Below, one piece after another: positions 39,601 through 47,900 of a DNA stretch of 64,000 nucleotides. The stretch's first letter is position 1. The number at the start of each line of letters is the position of its first letter. A program made the translations under genes and the position numbers. The stretch is taken from NCBI GenBank assembly GCA_023248955.1, contig JAHFDP010000007.1, positions 1-64,000 of the forward strand, in the 5' to 3' direction. The notes beneath the pieces are model-generated. The model searched no databases. It saw only the letters and a list, made by a program, of their open reading frames with translations, and was not told the DNA's origin. The stretch is from Deltaproteobacteria bacterium. Its GTDB lineage: Bacteria; Myxococcota; Myxococcia; Myxococcales; JAHFDP01.

Positions 39601-41045
39601 ACCAGAATGCGGCCGGTGGTGTAGCCCGCACGTGTGACTGCCACGGAGTGCTGGCCGGCGCCGACATGATCTATTGAATAGCTTCCATCTTTCGTGGTTT
39701 GGCCGGTGAGGCTGGTTCCCTCGACGGAGACGGTGGTGCCCGAGATGTCCGCGCCCAGGCCTTTGTCCTCGAGAAGCACCGAACCGGTCAGCGTTCCGGG
39801 TGTGGTGGTGAGTGTCACGGGCGACGGAATCGAAGCGGAATCGGCCACGACAGTCGCGGTGCCGGTCGTCGGGTGGTAGCCCACGTGCGAGAAGGCGAGG
39901 CCGTAAGGGGGCCCGACGGGGACGTTCGAAAATTTGTAGGTGCCGTCGCGATCGGTCAGCGCGGTGCCGAAGGGATCTTGTGCGAAGCCACCGTCGGTCG
40001 TGGCGATACCCGCATCGGTTCCACCGTCGGCATCGCTCGCGGCCACGCCTGCAAAGAGCAGCACCTGCGTGCCGGAGTTGTCGCTCTGGCCATCGAGCTT
40101 GGCCACGCCGATGATGCTGCCGGTTGCTTGCACGAGCCGCGTGATGCCCACGTCGGCGTTGGCGCCAGCGGCCACCACCGCGGAGACGTGCTGATCGCGG
40201 TAGCCGAGCTTTTGGACCAGCAAGTCGTAGTAGCCCGGCGGTATTCCGGTGAGTGAAAACGCGCCCTGCTCGTTGGTGATGGCGGGCGAGCTCGTTGTGT
40301 AGGGCTTTCCGGAGTGGGTAGTGCCCGTGGCGACCACGGTGACGCCGTCGTTTTTCTGCGGCGACGCGGTGAGGATGACCATGCCGGAGACCGAGCCCGG
40401 ATAGATGGAGAGCGTGACCGTGCCGGCCTGCGTGGTCTTGTTGGCGTCGACGGCGAGGCCCGTTGCGGAAGCGGATTTGAAATCGGCGTGCGTGAAGGCC
40501 AGCGTGTAGCCCGCCTGCTCGGGAACGCCGGTCAGCAGATACGTGCCGTCGGCGCCCGTCAGCACCACGTGTGGAGTGCCGACCACGCTGACAGCGATGC
40601 CGGTGGAATCGCTTTCGCCGTCGAGCAGCGCCGTGCCGGCGATGGATCCGCGCGAGAGATTGAGATGGAAACCGCCGAGGTCGACCGAGTTGGCCGCCGC
40701 GTATTGCAGCGGGATGCTCATCGGCGGCTCGCGCACCGTCTCGTAGCCCGCCTTGGAGATGGACAGGACGTAATCGCCCGGCAGCACCTCGGCCAAGACG
40801 AAGTGGCCATCGGGTCCGGTGCGCGCGGTGACGTTGGCACCCTCGAGCGAAATCAGCGCACCCGACTGATCGAAGCCGCCATCGGCCTCGCTCTTCTCCG
40901 GCGATTCCAGCGTGACGGTGCCGGTCAGCGTGGCGCGCGCCATGTTGTTTTTGGGCGTGGACGGGTCGAGGGGATTGTTGGGATCGACCTGCGCCGGGCA
41001 CGCGGCGAGCACGCTGAGTGCTGCGAAAACAAGGCGGCGAGTCAT
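30642..41045 (-). CDS. Giant lipoprotein A: carboxypeptidase-regulatory-like repeats, Fn3-like domain, propeller
   Basis: About 3,467 aa. The ATG has a GAGAGG site 9 bp upstream and starts a lipoprotein signal (SVLAAC, Cys16). Residues about 35-2520 are roughly 28 carboxypeptidase-regulatory-like (CNA-B/transthyretin-like) domains of 80-95 residues, each with a GTVAGT strand, DSSGTTV, DGSFSI or NGTYTF turn, and P.GTYTL followed by GY. A short Ig-like segment and a fibronectin-III-like domain (about 2,645) follow. The last ~800 residues repeat WD/LVIVD-like propeller motifs (GVDVYDIS, AIEEF). The first ~1,617 codons are identical in protein to giant lipoprotein B. A large surface fibre or adhesin is inferred. 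No C-terminal anchor is visible. Confidence 0.9.
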   Translation of the reverse strand: MTRRLVFAALSVLAACPAQVDPNNPLDPSTPKNNMARATLTGTVTLESPEKSEADGGFDQSGALISLEGANVTARTGPDGHFVLAEVLPGDYVLSISKAGYETVREPPMSIPLQYAAANSVDLGGFHLNLSRGSIAGTALLDGESDSTGIAVSVVGTPHVVLTGADGTYLLTGVPEQAGYTLAFTHADFKSASATGLAVDANKTTQAGTVTLSIYPGSVSGMVILTASPQKNDGVTVVATGTTHSGKPYTTSSPAITNEQGAFSLTGIPPGYYDLLVQKLGYRDQHVSAVVAAGANADVGITRLVQATGSIIGVAKLDGQSDNSGTQVLLFAGVAASDADGGTDAGIATTDGGFAQDPFGTALTDRDGTYKFSNVPVGPPYGLAFSHVGYHPTTGTATVVADSASIPSPVTLTTTPGTLTGSVLLEDKGLGADISGTTVSVEGTSLTGQTTKDGSYSIDHVGAGQHSVAVTRAGYTTGRILVSTLPGEIVALPIITLAVARGAVGGTLAAEGRGDGSGIQVSLTGGPSGESYSALTDASGSFLMQGVRVGSYSLTAKLRAYAIYSSPVFQVQAGLTAQFQSATITLSLLRTGQVSGAALLGTADQSGTTVLLSGSDLNGTAVAQSTSTQKDGSYAFTALPEGTYAAAFSHAGYTASALPPAAVAAGATVQLPSVKLLQAKGDVAGQLLLEGATDHSGIVVSVSSGGATVASATSDSGGNFQLSGLSTLGNPYALISKHKDYTPLSITTFSVAADLSTTVPAAPGTLALIRTARIAGTVSLEGGTSSTGVTAVITGSDLNGAAVNTTGSAASDGTFSFGALVAGQYTLALSKTGFVGNTVTGLSLATGQTLTLPAVQLAISRGGVAGKFLLAGATDHSGTLVAAAGASTLTGADGSFTLGGLSSGTFTVTASHLAFASSTSTAFTVTQGSLAQLGSTTLQPDSSGSLSGLVALEGTSSAAGVTVALAGTTFAGKALTASTTSDTSGNYTFLGLVSGSYGLTFTLTSYAAAQLASMAVAPGVAVVASPITLSIARGSLTGTITLAGHTDASGTVVSIAGATAVTATDGSFSFTGLAVGNYTPVAQHTAYVTATLPAYAVTLGATAHASAVQLALDTTGSVAGTATLEGSSSASGIAVALTGSDVNGTAVTLTAITNSSGSYRVATVPAGTYAVDLSKAGYVGVHSGGLTVTPGLALTVSAAALTISRGSVSGQLLLAGLTDASGTTVAIDGTSLTAVTGTDGTFSIGGIPAGTYTYSARHTGYTNFGSASFTIAQGSQLTVPSTAATMALSSGASITGTVALEGGADPTGVVVSLSGTDQTGAAVTKTTAAAKSGAYSLTALAAGNYAIALSFSGYITTSLAAVSLSVGGTYAEPATTLAIARGTVAGTLTAPGASTNSGTLVQIAGTSLVGTTGQDGSFAIASVPAGKYDLVASRTGYSTFTTATQFTVSLGQTTTLTTAALTIDSSASIAGTCTATGASSPVSALQLAGSDFNGKTITSASSTANNGSFTLLSLPAGSYTVTCTHAGFNSAQSGTITLSQGQQATGTTLALSVATGTLAGSVAFSTGTITGFTADSDLSGIGVALTGPSADLARPLVAVTDSAGNYTFSGVPVSFSAAQYSATTTRRGYAVASVNVTALAGQTVTAPALTLTALASNVSGLVTVPAPAANNSGVSVALTGNTFNGTTFSRSADAKSNAAGQYAFTAIPAGQYTVTFSLKGYDDFTQTLNIPVPASSTPPSIAGPNPNLSRSLGTLAGTIAATDGSTGVTPDASGITVRVTGTDLLGVTYQCVTDASGGFSLAQIPVSPSGTAYTVSASKASYTSSSATAKVIAGTSTTVTGLAIAINAGSLGGTVSVPQPPASDSSGVSASISGTAFNGSAFSHAANATSAANGGYTFSNVPPGTYTLTLSLTGFNQAIVSGIAVAAGTSVTATAQTLSRATGSLHGQVTLAANGTGLGFAANDSAGVSVTVSGTNIGGSFGATTDVNGNWGIVSIPVGVPAGSYTITAAKSGFVSSSTSVLVAAGLDTQASDLTLNVAPYALTGTATVQDAASNAGVTATLAGVAFNGASYTASAAAPSNAAGVFNFTAVPAGNYTATLSKNSSYTALTISPVVVAAPPASLPSLSGTLSRASGTFSGHVTAQSTSPSTGLTIATADSAGITVAVSDSSLSANFGAVTDSAGNYSIAGIPAPLTPGATYTLKVSKAGFQSATGSGTLTPGSAVTVSDIALNALGSTITGCVVVPSPAENSTGVTATLSGVAFNGTSYTKSATGPSSGTTCGGVAGSTYTFINVANGTYSITLARTAFATTTLDGITVASSDTTVPSVTLSRSSGTVAGTVTFNAGGTGITLGGSDKEGATIKIDGDDLRDTGPWTTSTDSSGNFSLGGIPATVNGGTYRVSVDKHHYSASAAATVTVSAGGTATATGLTLTVSAGTLRTTYGLKDFGSSGTIGHAGVVVALSGTAFNGSAVSRGNQVTNASTGIATFSNLPSGSYAVTATFPGHTSSSNAGQTVDDGGTTDVSDNLVDIIAPSMPKIASSKTSPTTSSTANISLVQHSSDNTQPTNNFTPVSGAGSYQYRVCSPSCADDTGWASWTGAAPQAVPLVNGVDNNIHVYAVDAAGNSSATTFVTVHMENSTPAAPTNVHVDNRQNGARVSWTAVASISSLPIAGYKVYYGPIAATTADAYTGFLAAQGPSPIDVGNRTDLMLTSLPNGSAFYVAVVAYDSAVDPGPNVSTTITPYKVNPNTAPLDRAVHVEVSAYSNSIAVQRENVFVSSGQSAPYTITAYAYDRYGALTTLGSIQDYRAKYLVADSNRTLYGFDPAMSCSGTETNNCGVSVIDSGNPINLRNVYGGNPLPSPSDLPQARVDHLVPIHHGDIGGVGKTHGVFTFLGTFGGLKGKYAIATYTDFVSAGIPAFDHLDIDAPDSNAMALDLQTVAADVQVAFPFVFVLHNNPLVLEQYRISDDFKHITLVTSRSVPTGSYGALAIDMGRLDSYAYVTGDKGLFVAPIPAGTLGSFDRKSTVHNTATKLMVVGDLLIASEQYGYGVTAIEEFTLNDASLPTWVGNYEMNVPSEIQGSLNYAVDMGLSGSNLFMLSNYGGPPGPSAIDVIEMGGPRVTTFENSVYPNNIGAATAARIRGSRGIVLLNSTSGTFTLSNLDLHRDLAPGFISSSTLAPTFDSNCTTFLGNFAYALPMTTANDYAFVAQANDPAYLGVGTCTPTNKIFVYDLGTPNGMVAGPIATITASGPVTGLAAANDYLIASEDRDGIYGEIWDLTNITAPVQSTITSSSGVDHGRSVELQGTFAYVGTASGFCVVDFFAKTEKVCLSSSAVDGIYPDGPRLYTSHGASGIDVYDISRAYHPTVAPDYPRHLDATGSVSATFPTFGSVGSGGALVRTGPYLVGPQMSSSPSFNGIAGFDLSLPMPNVVGAYGGLTAASREVFGLSGPLLLVPDEQNGVTLLKMY

Positions 41046-41150
41046 GTGGGGAGCCTCTCTTTTCCTGTCCATTTTTTAGCACAGTTGGCTGGCGGACAGC
41101 CGTGCGGCGGATCACGTTTAGTCGGCGACTCCGGCCCACACCGTGGGATA
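36193..41150. repeat. 4,958-bp direct repeat, copy A
   Basis: This block covers about 105 bp upstream of giant gene A and its first ~1,617 codons. It matches 47414-52371 at a constant offset of 11,221 bp. I found two differences only, both next to the start codon. Identity stops sharply at both ends: at 36193 within the coding sequence and at 41150 upstream of the gene. Confidence 0.93.
37953..37965. promoter_or_regulatory. AT-rich palindromic word inside giant gene A (example site)
   Basis: GATACTGAGTGTA is one of ten distinct places that match AYAYTSARTRT in the window. It lies in coding sequence and uses codons rare in this GC-rich DNA. The same word occurs at 49174-49186 in repeat copy B. 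A DNA-level role is inferred from recurrence only. Confidence 0.4.
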
Positions 41151-41225
41151 GCCAAGGTATGGATAGTTGAAGGGCCAGGCCGAATATTTCATCGGCTCAC
41201 GGTGCGTGCTGTAGGACGTACAAGC

Positions 41226-41648
41226 TTACGGCCTGACGCGAAACCCCTCGAGGCGCGCGGCGCTGCACAACCGATCATCGTAGCCCACGAAATCAACGTC
41301 GGTGCCGACACCCTCGCGCAGGATGATTGCTGCGGCGAGATGAAGCGCGTCGCCCGTGCGCAAGGGATGCCTTGAAAAAAGCGCATGCAACGAGGCGACC
41401 AGAGGCGCTGCTAGCTCCACGATGTGCATACGCACCAGGTCTGCGCGCAACATGGCCAACGCTTCATCGAGAGCGGAAGGCGACAGACCTCCTTCGCGCA
41501 GCCGCCTCGCCAACGCCGATCCAATTTCGGCCTCGGTCAGACGGCAGGTCGCCGATGACGACTCCCGGAACAACTTGCGTACGAACGACGAGCCGGTTTC
41601 TTCGACGTAAAGCTTCAGAAGCGCACTGGCGTCAAAGTAGTGAATCAG
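41226..41648 (-). CDS. vapC: VapC-type PIN-domain toxin, probable CTG start
   Basis: About 140 aa, reading LIHYFDASALLKLYVEE from a CTG that overlaps the antitoxin stop (CTGA). The first conventional start, 75 bp further in, would remove the catalytic N-terminal strand, so the CTG is preferred. PIN acidic residues are all present: Asp6 (YFDAS), Glu in RLTEAE, Asp in TGDALHLAAA and Asp in GYDDRL. VapC toxins are RNases that cut tRNA or rRNA. Together with the antitoxin gene it lies between the two giant genes, on the same strand. Confidence 0.82.
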   Translation of the reverse strand: MIHYFDASALLKLYVEETGSSFVRKLFRESSSATCRLTEAEIGSALARRLREGGLSPSALDEALAMLRADLVRMHIVELAAPLVASLHALFSRHPLRTGDALHLAAAIILREGVGTDVDFVGYDDRLCSAARLEGFRVRP

Positions 41649-41935
41649 AAGCGATCCTCGCGATCTTCCTCGAGCGTGCGGCCCAGTGGCTTGCCTTTTA
41701 CCTTGATGGGGCGAAACGGAGGCCGCGGTGCGCCGGAGCCGCGCGTGAGAAGTCCGGCTGCTTGCAGAGCGTCGAGCCGTGCATCGATGCCCCTGGTGCG
41801 AGGCAAGGGTCGCAGCTCTGCCACCGCTTCGCCGCGCTCGGTCACGACGAGCGTTGCACCCTCGCGGACAGCGCGAATGTAGTGACCAAGTCGCATCTTC
41901 AACTCTCGGGCACCGACCTTTCGCGCGGCTCGCAT
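41645..41935 (-). CDS. vapB: Phd/YefM-type antitoxin paired with VapC
   Basis: A 96-aa protein with the Phd/YefM N-terminal DNA-binding fold (VGARELKMRLGHYIRAVREGATLVVTERGEAVAEL) and a flexible, charged C-terminal tail (LEEDREDRF) that would mask the toxin. The stop overlaps the toxin start. It begins 32 bp after the end of giant gene B, so it may be read through from that gene as well as autoregulated. Confidence 0.85.
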   Translation of the reverse strand: MRAARKVGARELKMRLGHYIRAVREGATLVVTERGEAVAELRPLPRTRGIDARLDALQAAGLLTRGSGAPRPPFRPIKVKGKPLGRTLEEDREDRF

Positions 41936-41967
41936 GTGGTCATTGTAGTCACATGATCCGCGCGAGG

Positions 41968-44900
41968 CTAGTACATCCGGAAGAGCACAAGGCCGCGATC
42001 ATATTCGGGGACCACGACAAACGGACCGCTGACACCAAACACGTTTGGCAACGGCAACCGGACCGCGGAGGTCCCAATGAGCGGTTGGCCTGCCTGGCTG
42101 AGATCGTTGGCTGCGAGGCCAGTGAAGACGCTGCTGCCGTGTTGCGTAGAGAGCAGGTAGGGGCCGAGCCGCTGGAATTGCCATATCTGACTTCCGGTGA
42201 GTGGTGCCGAGGCGAGTGCGCTGGGGCTCGTTGGATTGGAGAGGTCGTAGATCTTGATGGTCGGCGATGCGTAGTAGTCGAGCGAGAGATAGAGCTTGCC
42301 CGCATCGACGTGGACACCGCCGACGGTGGTGCCGAGAGTAACGCAGGACATCTCCACGGGGTTCGGCGTGGAGCGGTAGTCGACGATGCAAAAGCCAGTG
42401 CTCGTGCCGACGTAAGCGTAGCGGCCGTAAACGTCGATTCCATGGCCTCCCGCTTGGGTGTGTACCGAAGTCGTGGTGGGCCCGACGAGTGCCGTGATGT
42501 TGGTCAGGTCCCACCGCTCGAAGTAGCTGCTCGAGTCGACGGCTGCCAGCAGGTAGTCGTTGGTGACCGCGAGTGCGGTGATGGTGGCAGGCGCGGCGGC
42601 CGATGTAACGATGGCGGCGCCTAGCGCGGGCGGTGCGCTCACGTCATAGATTGCCACCGTGGCCGTGTCGCGATGAACGGCGTAGGCGTAGTCGCCCGCC
42701 ACGACCATGGGTCCCATGCCACCGGCTTTATCGACCTGGCCTCCCAAGGTCGAAGGCCAAGTCGCCGATCGCGTGAATCCACCGAAGCCGGTGGTCGAGG
42801 CAGTGTGGAGGTCGATGTCGACGAGCTCGGCCGTGGTGGTGTTGAGATCGGTGATCGAGGCAATGGCACGGGAGCCGCGGATCTGCGCCGCGCCAGCGCC
42901 GTAGTTGTCGGGTTTGGTCGCGTCGGTGTTGAGGGTAAGACGCGGACCGCCGAGCTCGACGACTTCCAATTCACCCTGGGAATTGCCGTAGTAGGGGTAG
43001 ACCCAGTCGCTCGCTTCGGATTTGAAGAGCAGGAAGAGATTTGACCCAGCAAGCGCCGCGCTGCCGATCCCGGCCAGGTACCCAAGCTCCTGTGGGACGT
43101 TGAACTGATAGTTCCCTGCAGCCAAAGGGAGCGTGGGCGACGAGAGGTCGAACGCCTCCACGGCGACCTGGCCATAGCCGGGATCCTCTACGGCGTAGAG
43201 ATAGCCGCCAGTGACGAACATCCTGTCGGCGGCGCTGCTGAGGTTGCCGCCCTTGCTGACCGCCGAAAAAGTCACTGCCGATGTCCAGGCAGAGGTGAGG
43301 GTTGCGGTGGAGAGCTGTGAACCAGCGGAGGAGAAGTAGACATAGGGCCAGTCGACGACGAACGCGACCGGGTAGTTGAACCCGCCCTGGGGATCGGCCA
43401 CGCTTATCCCGCTGTCGTAGGTGATCGACTTCCAGTCGGCCGCGACGGTGTACGCATCGATGTAGACCGATCCCCAACCAGCACCGCGGTGGAGTGTGAA
43501 AATATGGTTGCCGGCGGACTGCACATCGTAGGGTGCCGTCTGGGTGTGAAGGTCGAGCGTAAAGTTCTGGACGCCGATCCCGAGATGGTCAGGGTAGTAG
43601 GTAAAACCCTCGATGCGCTGCTTGGCCGTTCCGAGATCCTTGTAGGTGATGATCCCGTGCGATTTTCCCGTGCCGCCGACGTCGCCGCGGTGAAGCGGAA
43701 GCAGGTGATCGACGCGGGACCCCGTGCGGTCGGTAGCGTAGTTGAGTTTGATGTTGCCGATGTCGCCGATGTCGATTTCGTCAATGCCCGCGCCAGCTGG
43801 ATCAAAGGCGAAGAGCGCGCGACCGTCGGCAACAATCACTTTGGCCTGCGCGTTGGTGAATGGCGTGGGTTGCGAGTGGAGGACGAGACTTCCGTAGGCG
43901 TCGTAGGTGTACGCATTGATGGTGTAGGGCGACGCTGAACCCGACGAGATGAAGACCGTGTCTCGCTGAACGCTCATGGAGTTTGTGTAGGAGGGCGCTG
44001 CCATGTGCACCGCGCGATCCATCGGTGCGAGATTCGGATTGACCAGAAGCCCGCCCGACGAGGGGTTGGTCTCGTTGGGTGAAGGATCGGTGACCGTGTC
44101 GTAGGCCGAGATCTTGACGTAGAAGGGGCTCGTGTTCGAAAGGCCGGAAAAGACGAACTCGTGGCGGCTGCCCACATCGATAGGGGACGGTCCCTGCGAA
44201 GCGACGCTGCCGCTGTATTCTGTCCACGAGGATCCCGTGCCCGCGATGGGTCCATAGTAGACGCGGTACCCGGCAATCGGAAGCGAAGAGCCATTGGCGG
44301 CAGGTGCCGACCATATTATTCGCGCCGATCCGTTGCGGTTGTCGACTTGTACGCTTAGCGGTGCGCCGGGTTTGATCGACTCAGTGTGGACGGTGATCAC
44401 GGACGTGCCACTCGCGTTCTGTGCGGCGTCAACGGCGTAGACGAAGATGTTGTTGTCCTTGCCACTGACCAGCGGAACGCCGGGCAGTGGACTCCCGTCC
44501 CAGCTTGTCCAAGGATCGGTTGCCGCGCACTTCGGGCTGCAGACGCGATACTGATAGCTTCCCGAGCCGCTGGTTGGAACGAAGTTATTGGCGGGCGCCG
44601 TCGCGTCGCTGCTGGGCTGGGAGAGCGAGATCGTTGTCGAGGTCGCGTTGGTCGGGGAGAGGCGCGAGCTGGTGATGGTGGGATCGGTCGGCGCGATTTG
44701 ATCCACGAGGTTGGCGCTGACCGGCGTGGTGTGGCCTCCGCTCACTGGAATATCGGGTAACGAGACACTGGTATGGCCCGCCAAACTTGCGGCGAGCGCG
44801 TAGGTTCCCGGGGGTAGCGAGGTCCAGGTGGCAACGCCGGTCGTCGCGTTGGTGGATTGGTTTCCCGCCGAGACCGCGGCGCCGTTGAACGCGATTCCGC

Positions 44901-47900
44901 TCAGTGACGCGGTGATGGCGGTGTAGGTCGTTCCGCTAGCGAAATCCAGGAGGCCAAGTGTTGCTTGCAAACCGCCCGCATCGACGGTCAGCGTTAGCCC
45001 CGCCGCAGTGATCGTTTGGCCCGCGGTGACCGTGACACTAGCCGTTCCCGCAGCGACGTAATGGGCTTTGGTAACGGTGACGGTATAGGTGCCGGCATTT
45101 ACGTTGGCCGGGATGCTCGCGATTGTGAAATTGCCGGAGCTGTCGGTCGTTGCCGTCCAGGTGCCGACGAGATCGTTGCCGGTGACGGTGACGGTGGCAC
45201 CGGTGCGGTCGGTGGAGTTCAGCGTGAGGCCCGTGCCTCCGGCGCTGAAGGCCACGGTGCCGTTGATGCTCCCGGAGTCGCGTTTGAGCGTTGCGGTGGG
45301 CAACGTGATCGCCGCCCCAGCCACGGTGATTCCCGAGAGTGAAAGCGCGGCGTAGGCCGTACGCGTGAGCGCGATGGTGTAGCTGCCATTGGCGACGTTG
45401 CTGAAGGTGTAGCGGCCGGTTTTGCCGGGGCACGAATCATCGGTGACGGACGTTCCGTTGGCGCTCTTCACATAGGCGGTGCCGTTGAAGGCCACGCCGG
45501 AGAGCGACGCCGTGACACCCGAGGAATCGGTCGCCGGCGAGGGAACGACGACGCAGCCGGTGAGCGTGTTGCCGAGCGCTGTTATGGCGATGTCCGAGAC
45601 GGTGACCGGCAGCCCCGACGTGAGCGTGCCCGTCCCGTTGGCGCCGGCGAAACCGGCCTTGCTTACATTGAGTGTATAGGTAGCGCCCGGCGTGAGCGGT
45701 GCAGGAATCCCGGCGATGGAGTAGTTGCCCGCGGAGTCGGTGACGGCGCCGAAGTTGGCGGCCAAGGAGCCGTCGCTAACAGCGACGGTGATGCCCGCGG
45801 AATCGCCAGCCGAGATGCCGAGGCCCGTGGAGCCCGCACCGGGCGTGACGTGGCCGGAGAAAGTTCCGGTGGTGCGAAGCAGCGTGCCCGAGAGCGTCGG
45901 TAACGAAGCGGGCGGCGGAGACACCACGACCGGCGTCAAGATGAGCGGCGTGTAGGAGCTGTTCTTCGTGAGCGTGACGCTGTAGTTGCCGGCCGGAACG
46001 CTGGTGATCGTGTAGTTGCCGGCGGCGTTCGTTAGCGCGGAGGCGGCTTTCGAATAGGACGCGCCGTTGAAGGCGATACCAGCGAGCGTCGCCGTAACAC
46101 CTGCGCTGTCGGTGGCGCCTTGCACGGTCACTGATCCGGGCAGCGTGAAGGGCGCTACACTGAGTGTAAAATCGGCGACCTGCGTGCTGGAGGAGGCGAT
46201 GACCGTGGCCGTCTGTATGGTGCTGATGAATCCGGCTTTGCTGGCTGTGACCGTGTAGCTGCCGCCGGTGATGGAGACGGGAATCGCGGCGACGGTCCAG
46301 TTTCCGTTGCTGTCGCTGCTGGTGCCGAAGGAGCCGTCGAGACCGGTTCCGGTGACGGTGACATTGACGCCGATGGAGTCGGATGCGGCGAAGCCGAGGC
46401 CCGTGCCATTCGCGCTCAGCGCAACATGGCCGTAGAGGTTGCCCGAGGAGCGGTGAAGCGCTTGCGCAGCGATGGGAATGCTCGCGCCGGGAGCGACCGT
46501 AATTCCCGGGACGACGACGGTGTCGAAGCCGGCCAGGGAAAGCCGCAGTGTGAAGGTTCCGGGCGGGACTTTGGTGAAGGTGAAAGTTCCGTCGGCTGCC
46601 GAGGGTGCGTCACTTGAGTGGGACCAAGCCACGCCACCGAAGGATCCAGAGAGTGTAGCGGTCACGCCTGAAGCGTCGGCGGCGGGTGACGGTACCGAGA
46701 CGATTCCGGTCACGGTGGAGACGTTCACCGCGAGCGAGAGTCCGGTGACGGTGACCGGAATTGCGGTCGCCGTGACGACCGCGCTGGAGGTTGCGGTGAC
46801 GTAGTTCGTCTTGGTGGCGGTCACCGTGTAGCTAGCGCCCGTTGGGCTCACCGGAATGTTGCGGATGCTGAAAGCTCCCGTCACGTCGGTGTTGGCTTGG
46901 TAGCTGACGCCGAGAAGATCGGCGCCGTTTACGCGGACGGTGACGCCCGAAGCGTCGGTGGTGGCGCCCGATCCGCCGTCGCTCACGGTGAGCGTGCCGA
47001 CCAGATCGCCGACACCGCGCACCAGGGTTGGGGACGGTCCGAGAAGGTTCGGGGGAGTGCTGCTAGATGGCACGGGAACGGCGGTGCCGACGGTTACCGA
47101 GCTGAAGCCAGCGAGCGAGAAGACCATCGTGTATTGGCCGGACGGAAGTCCTGTGAAGGTGTATTTGCCCGCGGCGTTGGTGGCGGCGTCCGCGTTGCGT
47201 GAGAAGGCGGTTCCGTTGAAGGCGCTGCCGGAGAGCACCACCGCGACGCCGCTGGCGTCGGCCGCGGGCGCGGGAACGGTGACGGTGCCGGACAGGTTTG
47301 CCGAGGAGACGATCAGCGAGAGCGCCGAGGCGGAGACGGTTTGGCCAGCCAGTGCGGTGACGGTGGTGGACGTGGCGTTGTAGCCACGGCGCGTGGCGGC
47401 GACGGTGTACGCGGCTGCGCTGAAGCTCACCGGGACGCCGCTGAAGGTGTAGTTACCCGCGGAGTCGGTGACCGCGACGAGCGGGCGCGCCAGATCGGCG
47501 GAGGGTCCCGTGAGCGCGACGCCGATGCCAGAGAGATCGCTGTCCGCGGTGAAGCCGGTGATGGTGCCCGTCGAGAAGGCGACCGATCCCGCGAGCGTGC
47601 CGGTGGCGACGGAGAGCGCAAGCGTGGTGCCGGTGGCCTGCTGTCCCTGCGAGAGCGTGATGGTTCCCGATTGGGCGGAGTTGAAGCCCGCGTGCGTGCA
47701 AGTGACGGTGTAACTTCCGGCGGGAAGCGAAAGCAGGGTGAAAGAGCCATTGTTCGCGGTGCTGCTGGCGGAGGTGATGGTCTTGCCGTTGAAGTCACTG
47801 CCAGCAAGTTGCAAGGCGCTGACGGGCGACGATGCACCCGTCGCGGTGCAGGTGCCCGCGATGGAGGCGCTGCTGTCGATGGTGAGCGCCGCCGTGGTGA

